A stretch of DNA of 64,000 bases, from NCBI GenBank assembly GCA_964439835.1, contig CAYTPQ010000015.1:1-64000 (forward strand). Reading direction: 5' to 3'. Position numbers and translations under genes: made by a program. Below are positions 51,677 to 59,482 of the stretch, piece by piece. Every line of letters starts with the position of its first letter. Within the stretch, counting starts at the first letter, position 1. The DNA comes from JAGNLM01 sp964439835 (lineage in GTDB: Bacteria > Pseudomonadota > Gammaproteobacteria > JAABTG01). The notes beneath the pieces were generated by a model. The model was not told the DNA's origin. It made no database searches and saw only the letters and a program-made list of their open reading frames with translations.

Positions 51677-52399
51677 ATGGCGGCGACACAGCAGCAAGGC
51701 TTCTCGGTCGAGACCCTGGAGCTCGGCCCGATGGAGAACTTCGTCTACCTGATCCGCGACCACGCGACCGGGCGGGCGGCGGTGGTCGACCCGGCCTGGG
51801 AGCCGGAGGCGATCCTGCGGGCCGTGCGCGAGGCAGGGGTCACCCTGACCGACATCCTGCTGACCCACAGCCACCACGACCACGTGAACGGGATCGAGGC
51901 GGTGCTCGCGGCCTGCGACGCCCAGGTCCACCTGCTGAAGCCCGAGGCGCGCTTCTGGGGCTCCTACCAGGACCTGCCGACCCTGCACCACGGCGGCGAC
52001 GTGATCCCGCTGGGCGAGACCGCCATCGAGGTCCTGCACACCCCGGGGCACACGCCGGGCTCGGCCTGCTATCGGGTCGGCAACGAGCTGATCGCCGGCG
52101 ACACATTATTTGTATTCGGCTGTGGGCGCTGCGACCTGCGCGGCGGCGACCCCGAGGCCATGTACGCGACCCTGAAGCGGCTGACCGAGGGCCTCCCCCC
52201 CGACACCTTGCTGCGGCCCGGGCACAACTACTCGGTGACGCCGACCACCACGCTGGCTGAGCAGCTCGCCGGCAACCCCTTCCTGCACTTCGACGACGTG
52301 CACCGCTTCGTCGCCTACCGTATGCACTACCACGACCGCCACCGCCACGAGCCCTACGGGCCGGTCGAGCGGGCAGCGGTCGACGCCCTGCGGCTCTGA
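51677..52399 (+). CDS. MBL-fold metallohydrolase, glyoxalase II-like
   Basis: 240 residues. The metal-binding motif THSHHDHVNG, HTPGHTPGSACY and AGDTLFVFGCGRCDL identify a glyoxalase II/persulfide dioxygenase-type MBL protein. The FGCGRCDLRGG sequence occurs in the group containing hydroxyacylglutathione hydrolases and persulfide dioxygenases; substrate uncertain. GGGAGGA lies about 7 nt before ATG 51677. Placement next to carbon-metabolism genes is not informative. Confidence 0.85.
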   Translation: MAATQQQGFSVETLELGPMENFVYLIRDHATGRAAVVDPAWEPEAILRAVREAGVTLTDILLTHSHHDHVNGIEAVLAACDAQVHLLKPEARFWGSYQDLPTLHHGGDVIPLGETAIEVLHTPGHTPGSACYRVGNELIAGDTLFVFGCGRCDLRGGDPEAMYATLKRLTEGLPPDTLLRPGHNYSVTPTTTLAEQLAGNPFLHFDDVHRFVAYRMHYHDRHRHEPYGPVERAAVDALRL

Positions 52400-52496
52400 T
52401 GGGCGCTCACGGGTGCGCTCGCCGTCCAAGCTCGAGCCGCCCGCCGGACCGCATTGCCTCGGGCACCGACCCTATCTGCGCGGTATCCTCCCGGCC

Positions 52497-53186
52497 ATGG
52501 ACATCGAGGTGTTGCCGGATGCCGGGGCCGTCGCCCGCCGGGCGGCCGAGTTCATCGCCGGAGAGGCGCGGGCGGCGGTGGCCGCGCGCAGGCGCTTCGT
52601 GCTGGCGGTGAGCGGGGGTCAGACCCCATGGGTGATGCTGCGGACACTGGCCGGTCTGGACGTCCCCTGGGCGGACGTGCACCTGGTCCAGGTGGACGAG
52701 CGGGTCGCCCCGGTGGGGGATCCGGACCGGAATCTGACGCACCTGCGCGAGAGCCTGGTCGATCACGTGCCCCTGCCCCCGGAGCGGGTCCACGCCATGC
52801 CGGTGGAGTCGGCGGACCTGGAGGCAGGAGCGGCGGCCTACGCCGCGACGCTCCGTGAGATTGCCGGGGCGCCGCCCGTGCTCGACCTGGTGCACCTGGG
52901 CCTCGGGCCCGACGGCCACACCGCCTCGCTCGTTCCCGGCGACCCGGCCCTCGCCGTCACGCAGGCGGACGTCGGCGTCACCGCCCCCTACCGAGGCCGG
53001 CGCCGCATGACCCTGACCTTCCCGGTCCTCGACCGCGCCCGCCGCGTCCTGTGGGTCGTCACCGGCGCCGAGAAGGCGGAGATGCTGGCGCGGTTGCTGG
53101 TGGGTGACCCGAGCATCCCGGCGGGCCGGGTGCGGCAGGACCGGGCCGTCGCGTTAGTGGACCGCGGGGCAGCCGGCTCGGGTTGA
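52497..53186 (+). CDS. pgl: 6-phosphogluconolactonase
   Basis: 229 residues from ATG 52497. Hydrolyses 6-phosphogluconolactone in the oxidative pentose phosphate or Entner-Doudoroff route. Conserved blocks: LAVSGGQTPWVMLRTL, VHLVQVDERVAPVGDPDRN, VHLGLGPDGHTASLVPGD and MTLTFPVLDRARRVLWVVTG. The open frame begins at 52413, but the upstream residues have no family similarity. No zwf or gnd gene is in the window. Confidence 0.92.
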   Translation: MDIEVLPDAGAVARRAAEFIAGEARAAVAARRRFVLAVSGGQTPWVMLRTLAGLDVPWADVHLVQVDERVAPVGDPDRNLTHLRESLVDHVPLPPERVHAMPVESADLEAGAAAYAATLREIAGAPPVLDLVHLGLGPDGHTASLVPGDPALAVTQADVGVTAPYRGRRRMTLTFPVLDRARRVLWVVTGAEKAEMLARLLVGDPSIPAGRVRQDRAVALVDRGAAGSG

Positions 53187-53221
53187 GTCTCCATCCCAGC
53201 ATCCACTGACCAGGAGGCAGC

Positions 53222-53542
53222 ATGCAGCTCACCACCACCCAGAGCATCGAAGGCAGGCGGATCGTGAAGTACTGCGGAGTCGTCGCCGGGGAGGCGATCC
53301 TCGGCGCCAACCTCTTCAAGGACCTGTTCGCCGGGATCCGCGACCTGGTCGGCGGGCGCTCGGCGAGCTATGAGCGCGAGCTGCAGCGGGCGCGGGATAT
53401 CGCGCTGGAGGAGCTGCAGGAGCGGGCGCAGGAACTCGGCGCCAACGCGGTGGTCGGCGTGGACCTCGACTACGAGGTGCTGGGGCAGAACAACAGCATG
53501 CTGATGGTCACCGCCAGCGGCACGGCGGTGGTGGTGGAGTAG
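53222..53542 (+). CDS. YbjQ/UPF0145 family protein
   Basis: 106 residues, all of the YbjQ domain: TTQSIEGRRIVKYCGVVAGE, FAGIRDLVGGRSASYERELQ and ELGANAVVGVDLDYEVLG. The protein forms pentamers and its function is not established. CCAGGAGGCAGC precedes ATG 53222. 36 bp after pgl. Confidence 0.92.
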   Translation: MQLTTTQSIEGRRIVKYCGVVAGEAILGANLFKDLFAGIRDLVGGRSASYERELQRARDIALEELQERAQELGANAVVGVDLDYEVLGQNNSMLMVTASGTAVVVE

Positions 53543-53581
53543 CCGGGCGGCCGGGGACGGCCGCAACCGGCTCCGGAGGCG

Positions 53582-54160
53582 TCACCACCCCCAGGGCATC
53601 ATCCGCCCGGCGCGGCCCATGGTGGAGTCCATGTTGGCCGCGATCACGCTCATCTTCGCGTTCATGCCGGCGACCTCGTTGGCGAGCACCGGCATGGCGT
53701 TCATCTTGGCGTTCATGGCCTGCATCTCGGCGTACATGCCGGGCATCGCGTCGATCGACTTGGCCATGCTGCTCAGGAACAGCGCCACCGCGGCGCCCGC
53801 GTCGAACTGCGGCGAGGAGCGCATGTACTGGCTGAGCCACCCTACCTTCTGCTCGAACTCCTCCAGGCGGGCGCGGTCAGCGGGCGGCAGCTGGGCCATC
53901 AACTGATCGCGGGTCGGACCCGGGGCGGCCAGGGGCGGTTGCGCCGCCGGCGCCGAGGTGCCCTGGGTCTGGGCGCCCGCCGGGGCGGCCACGTAGGCGC
54001 CGGCGCCGAACCCCAGGGCCGCGGCGAGCGTGAGGCCGGCGAGCGGCCAGCGGCGCTCGCGGCTCAGGGCGGCGCAGCGGGCCTCCGATCGGGCGAGGTC
54101 CCGGGCAAGGGCCAGAACGGTGAGGTCCTGATCGGGCACGGCGACGTTAGTGTCTGTCAC
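53582..54160 (-). CDS. Methionine-rich exported or membrane-anchored protein downstream of msrPQ
   Basis: 192 residues from GTG 54160 (GAGGAG 6 nt upstream); the frame is open to 54238. A cytoplasmic N-terminus, one hydrophobic segment (WPLAGLTLAAALGFGAGAYV, about 38-57), a Pro/Ala/Gln linker, then a helical tail. I count 16 Met, most in the last 65 residues (EMQAMNAKMNAMPVLANEV, then GMNAKMSVIAANM and RMMPWGW at the end). No known family. The pattern of Met/Asn/Ala helices resembles the protein at 10651. It lies 219 bp downstream of msrQ on the same strand, so it may be a substrate or a sacrificial methionine pool for MsrPQ (inference). Confidence 0.7.
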   Translation of the reverse strand: MTDTNVAVPDQDLTVLALARDLARSEARCAALSRERRWPLAGLTLAAALGFGAGAYVAAPAGAQTQGTSAPAAQPPLAAPGPTRDQLMAQLPPADRARLEEFEQKVGWLSQYMRSSPQFDAGAAVALFLSSMAKSIDAMPGMYAEMQAMNAKMNAMPVLANEVAGMNAKMSVIAANMDSTMGRAGRMMPWGW

Positions 54161-54379
54161 GGGCGACTCCTCGGATGGGTGGCCAAACGGCGCCTTCACT
54201 GTACCAGCTGGGTCGGCAGGGTCACTGCTTGTTGCCAAATGCTGCCCCGCTCACCTGAGCACGGGGCGATCCCCCCGACCGTCGGGCATCCCGTGCATGC
54301 CTCAGGCGTAGGCCGGGTGTCCCGAACGGTCTCGTGGGCCCCGGCCTTCGTCCGGCCGACGCCCGGGCCCGGAGGCTGC

Positions 54380-55015
54380 TCAGGGCGCGTGCGCCCGTGC
54401 CGGCCCGATGCGCGAGAAGCCTGGCAGGCGCAGGGCGAGGAGTGCCACTAGGACCCCGGTGTACACGAGCGGGTTCAGGGTGTCGGCCTTGACCAGCCAG
54501 AGGTAGTGCAAGCAGGCGAGCACAGCGATGACGTAGACCAGCTGGTGGATCTGCTTCCAGCGTCGGCCGCCCAGGCGCCGGACCATGCCGTCGGTGGAGG
54601 TCGCGGCGAGGGGGACCAGCAGGACCAGGGCGGTGAAGCCGACCGTGATGTAGGGGCGCTTGACCACGGACTCGGCGATCTCTGCCAGGTCCAGGCCCTG
54701 GTCGACCACGACGAAGGTGAGGAAGTGCAGCAGCGCGTAGACGAACGCGGACACGCCAATCATCCGCCGGAACCGCAGCAGCCAGCCCCAGCCGGTCAGC
54801 CGGCGCAGCGGCGTGATGGCGAGCGTGACGAGCAGCAGCCGCAGGGCCCAGATCCCCGTCTCGTGCAGCACCGCTTCCACGGGGTTCGCGCCCAGGGCGT
54901 CTGCGAGGCCGCGCCAGACGAGCACCGCCAACGGTGTCGCGAGCAGGAGGAGGAGGGCGGTCTTCGCCGCCCACCAGGGGAACCGGCGGGGCCCGGCAGC
55001 CGGCGCGAGGCCCAC
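54380..55015 (-). CDS. msrQ: MsrQ, haem b membrane subunit of periplasmic methionine sulfoxide reductase
   Basis: 211 residues with about six TM helices, carrying the haem His residues in ALLHFLTFVVV, WKQIHQLVYVIA and LACLHYLWLV. MsrQ draws electrons from quinones and gives them to MsrP. It starts 4 bp after the msrP stop codon. Standard family length. Confidence 0.94.
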   Translation of the reverse strand: MGLAPAAGPRRFPWWAAKTALLLLLATPLAVLVWRGLADALGANPVEAVLHETGIWALRLLLVTLAITPLRRLTGWGWLLRFRRMIGVSAFVYALLHFLTFVVVDQGLDLAEIAESVVKRPYITVGFTALVLLVPLAATSTDGMVRRLGGRRWKQIHQLVYVIAVLACLHYLWLVKADTLNPLVYTGVLVALLALRLPGFSRIGPARAHAP

Positions 55016-55019
55016 GGCG

Positions 55020-55982
55020 TCAGAAGTACCGCGTCAGGTCCATCCCCGAGTACAGCGAGGCGACCTCCTCGGCGTAGCCGTTGAAGGGCAGGGTGGGGAT
55101 CTTGCCGGCGAGGAAACCGGCGCCGATCCGGCGCTCCTTCTTCTGGCTCCAGCGCGGGTGGTCGACCGCCGGGTTGACGTTGGCGTAGAAGCCGTACTCC
55201 TTCGGCGCCTCCAGGCTCCAGGAGGTCTTCGGCTCGGTCTCGGTGAACTCCACCCGCACGATCGACTTGATGCTCTTGAAGCCGTACTTCCAGGGCACGA
55301 CGATGCGCAGTGGCGCGCCGTTCTGGTTCGGCAGCACCTCGCCGTAAAGACCGACCGCGAAGATCGAGAGCGGGTGCATGGCCTCGTCCATGCGCAGACC
55401 CTCCCGGTACGGCCACTCCAGCACCGGCCGCCGGGTGCCCGGCATCTGGGCCGGGTCGTAGAGGGTCTGGAAGGCCACGTACTTGGCCTTCGAGGTCGGC
55501 TGGAAGCGCTTCAGCACCTCGCCCATGGGCACGCCGACCCATGGCACCACCATCGACCAGGCCTCCACGCAGCGCAGGCGGTAGACGCGCTCCTCGAGCG
55601 TGTGGCCCTTCAGGACGTCCTCCAGGGCGTAGGTGCCGGGCCGCTCGCAGTGGCCGGCGACGACCACGCTCCAGGGCTTCGTCTTCATCAGCCCTGCGTA
55701 CTTGGCCGGGTCCTCCTTGTCCAGGCCGAACTCGTAGAAGTTGTTGTAGCGGGTGACGTCTTCGTAGCGGGTCAGCGTATCGTCCGTGCCGAAGGGGCCC
55801 TTGACCACCCCGGCGAGCTTCTCGCCCTTGCCCTGGGCCTGGACGGGATCAAGCCCCCCGAGCGCCGCCCCGGCAACGGCCGCCGCCGAGCCGACGAGGA
55901 AGCGGCGCCGTTCCCGGTAGACCTCCGGCGGGGTGATCTCGGACGACAGGACCGCACTCGCGCGGCGGACTCGGATCAGCAT
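55020..55982 (-). CDS. msrP: MsrP, molybdenum-dependent protein-methionine-sulfoxide reductase catalytic subunit
   Basis: 320 residues from ATG 55982 (AAGGAG 9 nt upstream). A signal region with RRRFLVGSAAAVAGAALGG (twin-arginine type), then the sulfite-oxidase-fold Moco domain with the cofactor Cys in YRLRCVEAWSMVVPWVG and conserved RIVVPWKYGFKSIKSI. It repairs oxidised Met in periplasmic proteins. The frame is open to 56192, but the family start is at 55982. It depends on molybdenum cofactor made elsewhere in this window (MoeA), though it uses the mononucleotide-free pterin form. Confidence 0.94.
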   Translation of the reverse strand: MLIRVRRASAVLSSEITPPEVYRERRRFLVGSAAAVAGAALGGLDPVQAQGKGEKLAGVVKGPFGTDDTLTRYEDVTRYNNFYEFGLDKEDPAKYAGLMKTKPWSVVVAGHCERPGTYALEDVLKGHTLEERVYRLRCVEAWSMVVPWVGVPMGEVLKRFQPTSKAKYVAFQTLYDPAQMPGTRRPVLEWPYREGLRMDEAMHPLSIFAVGLYGEVLPNQNGAPLRIVVPWKYGFKSIKSIVRVEFTETEPKTSWSLEAPKEYGFYANVNPAVDHPRWSQKKERRIGAGFLAGKIPTLPFNGYAEEVASLYSGMDLTRYF

Positions 55983-56102
55983 GATGCAAGACTCCTTCGG
56001 AACGCTATCCAGTCGACCCGAAAGGCCGCCGGGGGTTCCTTGCCTGCCGCGGCAAGGACCGAACACTCCGGAAACGCCCGCCGGTGAGCCTGTGAGATGA
56101 TC

Positions 56103-56171
56103 ACCGCAGGGACGCAGAGGACGCAAAGTCGGTCGATCGGGTTGCCGCGGTTGCCTTTGCGTCTTTGCGGT
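56103..56171. repeat. Dispersed palindromic repeat, family B copy 2
   Basis: GACGCAAAG (56120-56128) pairs with CTTTGCGTC (56155-56163), and the outer ACCGCA pairs with TGCGGT. The sequence resembles the family B copy at 37217-37288. It lies between msrP and the BCD-family carrier gene. Confidence 0.6.
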
Positions 56172-56253
56172 GGATGTGCAGACCTTCCGCAAGGCGGTCG
56201 TTCGCGGAGGTCGGCATGTCGTTCAGACGTCTCCGCACCGGAGCCGCAACGCG

Positions 56254-57570
56254 ATGAGCACCAACCCCGGCCTCGGCCACGCCCTGCGGCTCGCGGCCTT
56301 TCCCCTCGGCTACGGCGTCACCGGGGCGCTGGCCGGCGGGACCTTGAACCGGATCATGGTGGCCGAAATGGGTCTGCCGGTGACCCTGGTGGGGATCCTG
56401 TTCGCCCTGCCGCTGCTCGAGGCGCCGCTGCGGGTCTGGCTCGGCTACCGCTCCGACGGCTACCCGATCTTCGGCCGCCGTCGGGAGCCCTACATCGTCG
56501 CCGGCTCGCTGCTGACCGGCCTGGGCCTCGCGGCCTCGGTGCTGCTCATGACCGCGGAGCCGGGCGGTCGGCTGCTCCTGATCGGCGGTCTGATCCTGAT
56601 GTTCGTGGTCTACGGCTTCGGCCGCAACCTGGCCCACAACGCCTTCCAGGCCCTGGTGGCGGACCGCTTCGAGGGCTCGGCGCGCTCTCGGGCGCTGACG
56701 CTCTACGAGGTCGCGACCATGCTCGGCCTGGTGGCGGGTGCCGGCGGGCTCGGTGCGGCGTTGCGGGACTACAGCCCGGAGAAGCTCCTCGCCGCCAGCG
56801 TCGGTGCGGTGACCCTGGCGTTCGCCCTGACCCTGCTGGCGGCCCTCGGCCAGGAGCGGCGCTCGGACCAGGCGGAGCAGGCCGCGGCCCGGGCCCGTTC
56901 CACGCCGTTCCTGGAAGCCCTGCGCGGCTTCCTGCTGGGCGACCCGCAGGTGCGGCGGTTCTTCCTGCTGGTGGTCTGCACCTTCATCGGCACCCTGGCC
57001 CAGGACGTCCTGCTGGAGCCCTACGGGGCATTGGTGCTGGGGATGTCAGTCGGTGCGACCACCCAGCTCACGGCCTTCTGGGGGCTGGGGGTGCTGGCGT
57101 CCATGCTGCTGTCCGGCGCGTTCCTGCTGCGGGTCGCCGGGCACCTGCGGCTGCTGCGGATCGGCCTCGTCGCCACGGTGGCCGTGTTCGCGGGCGTCAT
57201 CGTCACCGGCCTGCTCGGCAGCCCGGACGGCTTCCGCTGGCTGGTCGCCGTGATGGGCCTCGGCACCGGCCTCGCCGGGGCGGGGCTGCTGGGCGGCATC
57301 GCCACCTTCGCCACCGCCATCCGCGCCGGGCTGCTGATGGGCGTCTGGGGCATGGCCAGCCTGCTCGGCAAGGCCGCCGGCAGCGTGATGGGCGGCGCGG
57401 TGGTGGACGGCATGCTGCTCGCCACCGGCGGCGCCGCCTTCCTGGCCTACGCGACCGTCTTCGCCCTGGAAGCCGCGCTGCTCCTGGTGGCCCTGGCGCT
57501 GACCTACCGGCTACGGGTCGAGGCATCGCGGGCGAGCGTGGAGGCGGCGCACCCGTTGGGTGAGCCCTGA
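56254..57570 (+). CDS. BCD-family major facilitator, PucC/LhaA type
   Basis: 438 residues with 12 predicted TM helices. The BCD family (PucC, LhaA, and bacteriochlorophyll synthase 44.5 kDa) is recognised from FPLGYGVTGALAGGTLNRIM, GYGFGRNLAHNAFQALVAD-like segments, and LGMSVGATTQLTAFWGLGV. Members assemble light-harvesting complexes or act in pigment pathways in phototrophs. No other photosynthesis gene is in the window, so phototrophy is suggested, not proved. ATG 56254 has GGAG about 12 nt upstream; the frame is open to 56170. Confidence 0.85.
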   Translation: MSTNPGLGHALRLAAFPLGYGVTGALAGGTLNRIMVAEMGLPVTLVGILFALPLLEAPLRVWLGYRSDGYPIFGRRREPYIVAGSLLTGLGLAASVLLMTAEPGGRLLLIGGLILMFVVYGFGRNLAHNAFQALVADRFEGSARSRALTLYEVATMLGLVAGAGGLGAALRDYSPEKLLAASVGAVTLAFALTLLAALGQERRSDQAEQAAARARSTPFLEALRGFLLGDPQVRRFFLLVVCTFIGTLAQDVLLEPYGALVLGMSVGATTQLTAFWGLGVLASMLLSGAFLLRVAGHLRLLRIGLVATVAVFAGVIVTGLLGSPDGFRWLVAVMGLGTGLAGAGLLGGIATFATAIRAGLLMGVWGMASLLGKAAGSVMGGAVVDGMLLATGGAAFLAYATVFALEAALLLVALALTYRLRVEASRASVEAAHPLGEP

Positions 57571-57574
57571 AGAG

Positions 57575-57606
57575 CCTGTAACCCCGGCGCAAGCGGGGGT
57601 TACAGG
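57575..57606 (+). terminator. Hairpin at the end of the BCD carrier gene
   Basis: CCTGTAACCCC (57575-57585) pairs perfectly with GGGGTTACAGG (57596-57606), 10-nt loop, immediately after the stop codon; only TTGCTGATT follows. It lies between convergent genes and could end both transcripts. Confidence 0.6.
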
Positions 57607-57620
57607 TTGCTGATTCCCCC

Positions 57621-57647
57621 GGATTCCGGCTTTCGCCGGAATGACGG
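57621..57647. repeat. Dispersed palindromic repeat, family A copy
   Basis: GGATTCCGGCTTTCGCCGGAATGACGG-type unit, the cleanest version of family A in the window (bases 57621-57647), between the BCD carrier and DUF533 genes. Confidence 0.75.
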
Positions 57648-57670
57648 GAGAGGGCCCTCCCGAAGTTTCG

Positions 57671-58486
57671 CTAGGCGACCGGGACGCCCATGCTCTGGTG
57701 GATCTGCCGCACCACGGCGGGTTGCAGCCCGCTGCGCTGGGCGAGGCGGGCGAGGTAGTCCCGCTCGGCCGGGGTGTCGACCTCCACCGCCAGCAGGGAG
57801 GCGGCGTAGACCTCGGCGGCCAGCTCGGGGTTGGGAATGTCGGCCACCAGGGCGTCGAGGTCGAGCGGGCGGCTGAGCTCGCCGAGGACCCAGGCCTGGG
57901 CCTCGGCGTCCATGCCGGCGGCCTTGAGGCGCCCGACGATCCGCTGCATCTCTTGCTGATCGATGTCGCCGTCGGCCTTGGCGGCGCTGATCATCCCGCG
58001 CAGGAGGAGCTGGGCGTTGCGCTCCAGGGCTTGCCGCTCGGCAGGCCCCTCCGGGGCCTTGAGCCCGAGCGGAAGCGCCCCCGCGGAGTAGGCCCCGGCG
58101 CCGGTCTGCCCGCCGGAGAGCAGTGCCTTGACGGCGACCCCGGCGAGCATCGCGAGCGCCCCGCCGCCGATGGCGCCCTTGATCGAGTCGCCTCCGCCGC
58201 CGAGCAAGGCACCGGCCAGGGCACCGAGCCCGCCGGCCTTGACGGGATCGCGCGCGGCCTCGCCGAGGCCGCGCTGCGCCCCCTGCAGAAGGCTGCCGAG
58301 CAGCCCGCCGGCACCTCCGCCGGCGCCCCCGCCGAAGAGGTCCGCGAGCCCGCCTCCCGGAGCCCCGCCCGCTCCCGGTGCCGCCCCGCGCTGGAGGTCC
58401 TCGAGCGCCCGCCCCATCCGGCCCTGGCCCGACGGGGAGGAGGCGTTCTGCACAAAGGCACCAATCAAGTCGCTGAAATTCGCCAT
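57671..58486 (-). CDS. DUF533 (YebE-like) tellurite-resistance-TerB-like membrane protein
   Basis: 271 residues from ATG 58486, with AGGAGC 7 nt upstream. A Gly-rich region (about 35-95, GGGLADLFGGGAGGG) and one hydrophobic segment precede the TerB-like helical domain, with GMISAAKADGDIDQQEMQRI (Asp-rich, possibly metal-binding) and EVDTPAERDYLARLAQRSGL. Function unknown. It is convergent with the BCD carrier gene. Confidence 0.88.
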   Translation of the reverse strand: MANFSDLIGAFVQNASSPSGQGRMGRALEDLQRGAAPGAGGAPGGGLADLFGGGAGGGAGGLLGSLLQGAQRGLGEAARDPVKAGGLGALAGALLGGGGDSIKGAIGGGALAMLAGVAVKALLSGGQTGAGAYSAGALPLGLKAPEGPAERQALERNAQLLLRGMISAAKADGDIDQQEMQRIVGRLKAAGMDAEAQAWVLGELSRPLDLDALVADIPNPELAAEVYAASLLAVEVDTPAERDYLARLAQRSGLQPAVVRQIHQSMGVPVA

Positions 58487-58524
58487 GGCAAAGCTCCTGT
58501 GACCTGGGGAGGCTGTGCAGAGGT

Positions 58525-58594
58525 CGTCACGCCGGCGGAAGCCGGGGTCGAACTCGCGGATTGTCCTGGATTCCGGCTTTCGCCGGAAAGACGG
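58525..58594. repeat. Dispersed palindromic repeat, family A, inverted pair
   Basis: CGTCACGCCGGCGGAAGCCGG (58525 on) faces GGATTCCGGCTTTCGCCGGA (58569 on), so the 70 bp can form one long hairpin. It lies between the DUF533 and DUF2058 genes. Confidence 0.7.
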
Positions 58595-58667
58595 ATGGAC
58601 ACTAGTGCAGAGCCTCTCTTGGCGACAACGTTCATCCCCTGGGGCAGCGTGCTGGCGGGGGAGGCGC

Positions 58668-59192
58668 CTACCACATAAGATCGTCGGGCACCCGGTACTG
58701 GGCGTAGGCCTCGTCCTCTTCCGAAGCGCTCGGCGGGGTCGGCGGCACCAGGAAGCCCTCGTCGCGGGCGCGAACCTTGTCAGCGGCCTCGAGCGGGAGC
58801 AGCTCGTAGCGCTGCCCCAGGCGCGCCACGGCGAGCTGGCCGGCAACGAGCTGGCGCTGCTGCTCGGCGGTGACGTAGATCCGCCGCACCATCTTGCCGT
58901 CGATGAAGTGGTAGGCGGTGTCGCCGGTGTCACGCGCGACCCGGTGGCTGCGGATGATCTCGACGACCTCGGCGGTCAGGGCCTTGCGCCGTGCCGCCTC
59001 CTCGCGCTTGCGGTTCAGCTCGCGGTCGCGCTCGGCCTTCTCGGCCTGGGCCTTCTGCGCCGCCGCCCGATTGGCGTCCGCGCCGCCGCCGGGCTGGCGG
59101 CCCTGCTTGCGCTTCTCGGTTCGGGTCTGACGGGCCTTCTGCTCGCTGACCAGCCCGGCCTTCAGCAACTGCTCCTGCAGGGAACTGCCCAT
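58668..59192 (-). CDS. DUF2058 protein (YaiL-like)
   Basis: 174 residues from ATG 59192. MGSSLQEQLLKAGLVSEQKA, then a long charged coiled coil (QAEKAERDRELNRKREEAAR) and the C-terminal domain AYHFIDGKMVRRIYVTAEQ and RYELLPLEAADKVRARDEG. Typical DUF2058 family, likely a nucleoprotein-like factor of unknown function. The frame is open to 59369 but the extra residues do not resemble the family. Confidence 0.9.
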   Translation of the reverse strand: MGSSLQEQLLKAGLVSEQKARQTRTEKRKQGRQPGGGADANRAAAQKAQAEKAERDRELNRKREEAARRKALTAEVVEIIRSHRVARDTGDTAYHFIDGKMVRRIYVTAEQQRQLVAGQLAVARLGQRYELLPLEAADKVRARDEGFLVPPTPPSASEEDEAYAQYRVPDDLMW

Positions 59193-59345
59193 CGCCTCGC
59201 TCCTGAAGGGCCGGCGCGCCCCGACGGCGACGCCTGCACCGGGCCTCTCGCCCGGGAATCCTACGACGGCGCGCCCCCGGGAGGAAACGGCCGGGGCCTT
59301 GCCTCCGCCGCCCGGAGCGACAACACTCCCCGCGCGGTCGCTGAC

Positions 59346-59428
59346 AATCGGCGCGGGGCGTGCCTCCAACAGTCCGTCCGGGGTGGGCGCATCGGCCGCC
59401 GATGCCAGGAATCGGCGCGGGGCGTGCC
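59346..59428 (+). repeat. 19-bp direct repeat upstream of the alpha-2-macroglobulin gene
   Basis: AATCGGCGCGGGGCGTGCC occurs at 59346-59364 and again at 59410-59428, identical and 64 bp apart, in the 290-bp region between divergent genes. It could be an operator pair or a small duplication. Confidence 0.8.
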
Positions 59429-59482
59429 GCTCACGATCATGAATTGCGATGCGGGCACGGCCCGCGACGGGGGATTACCGGG

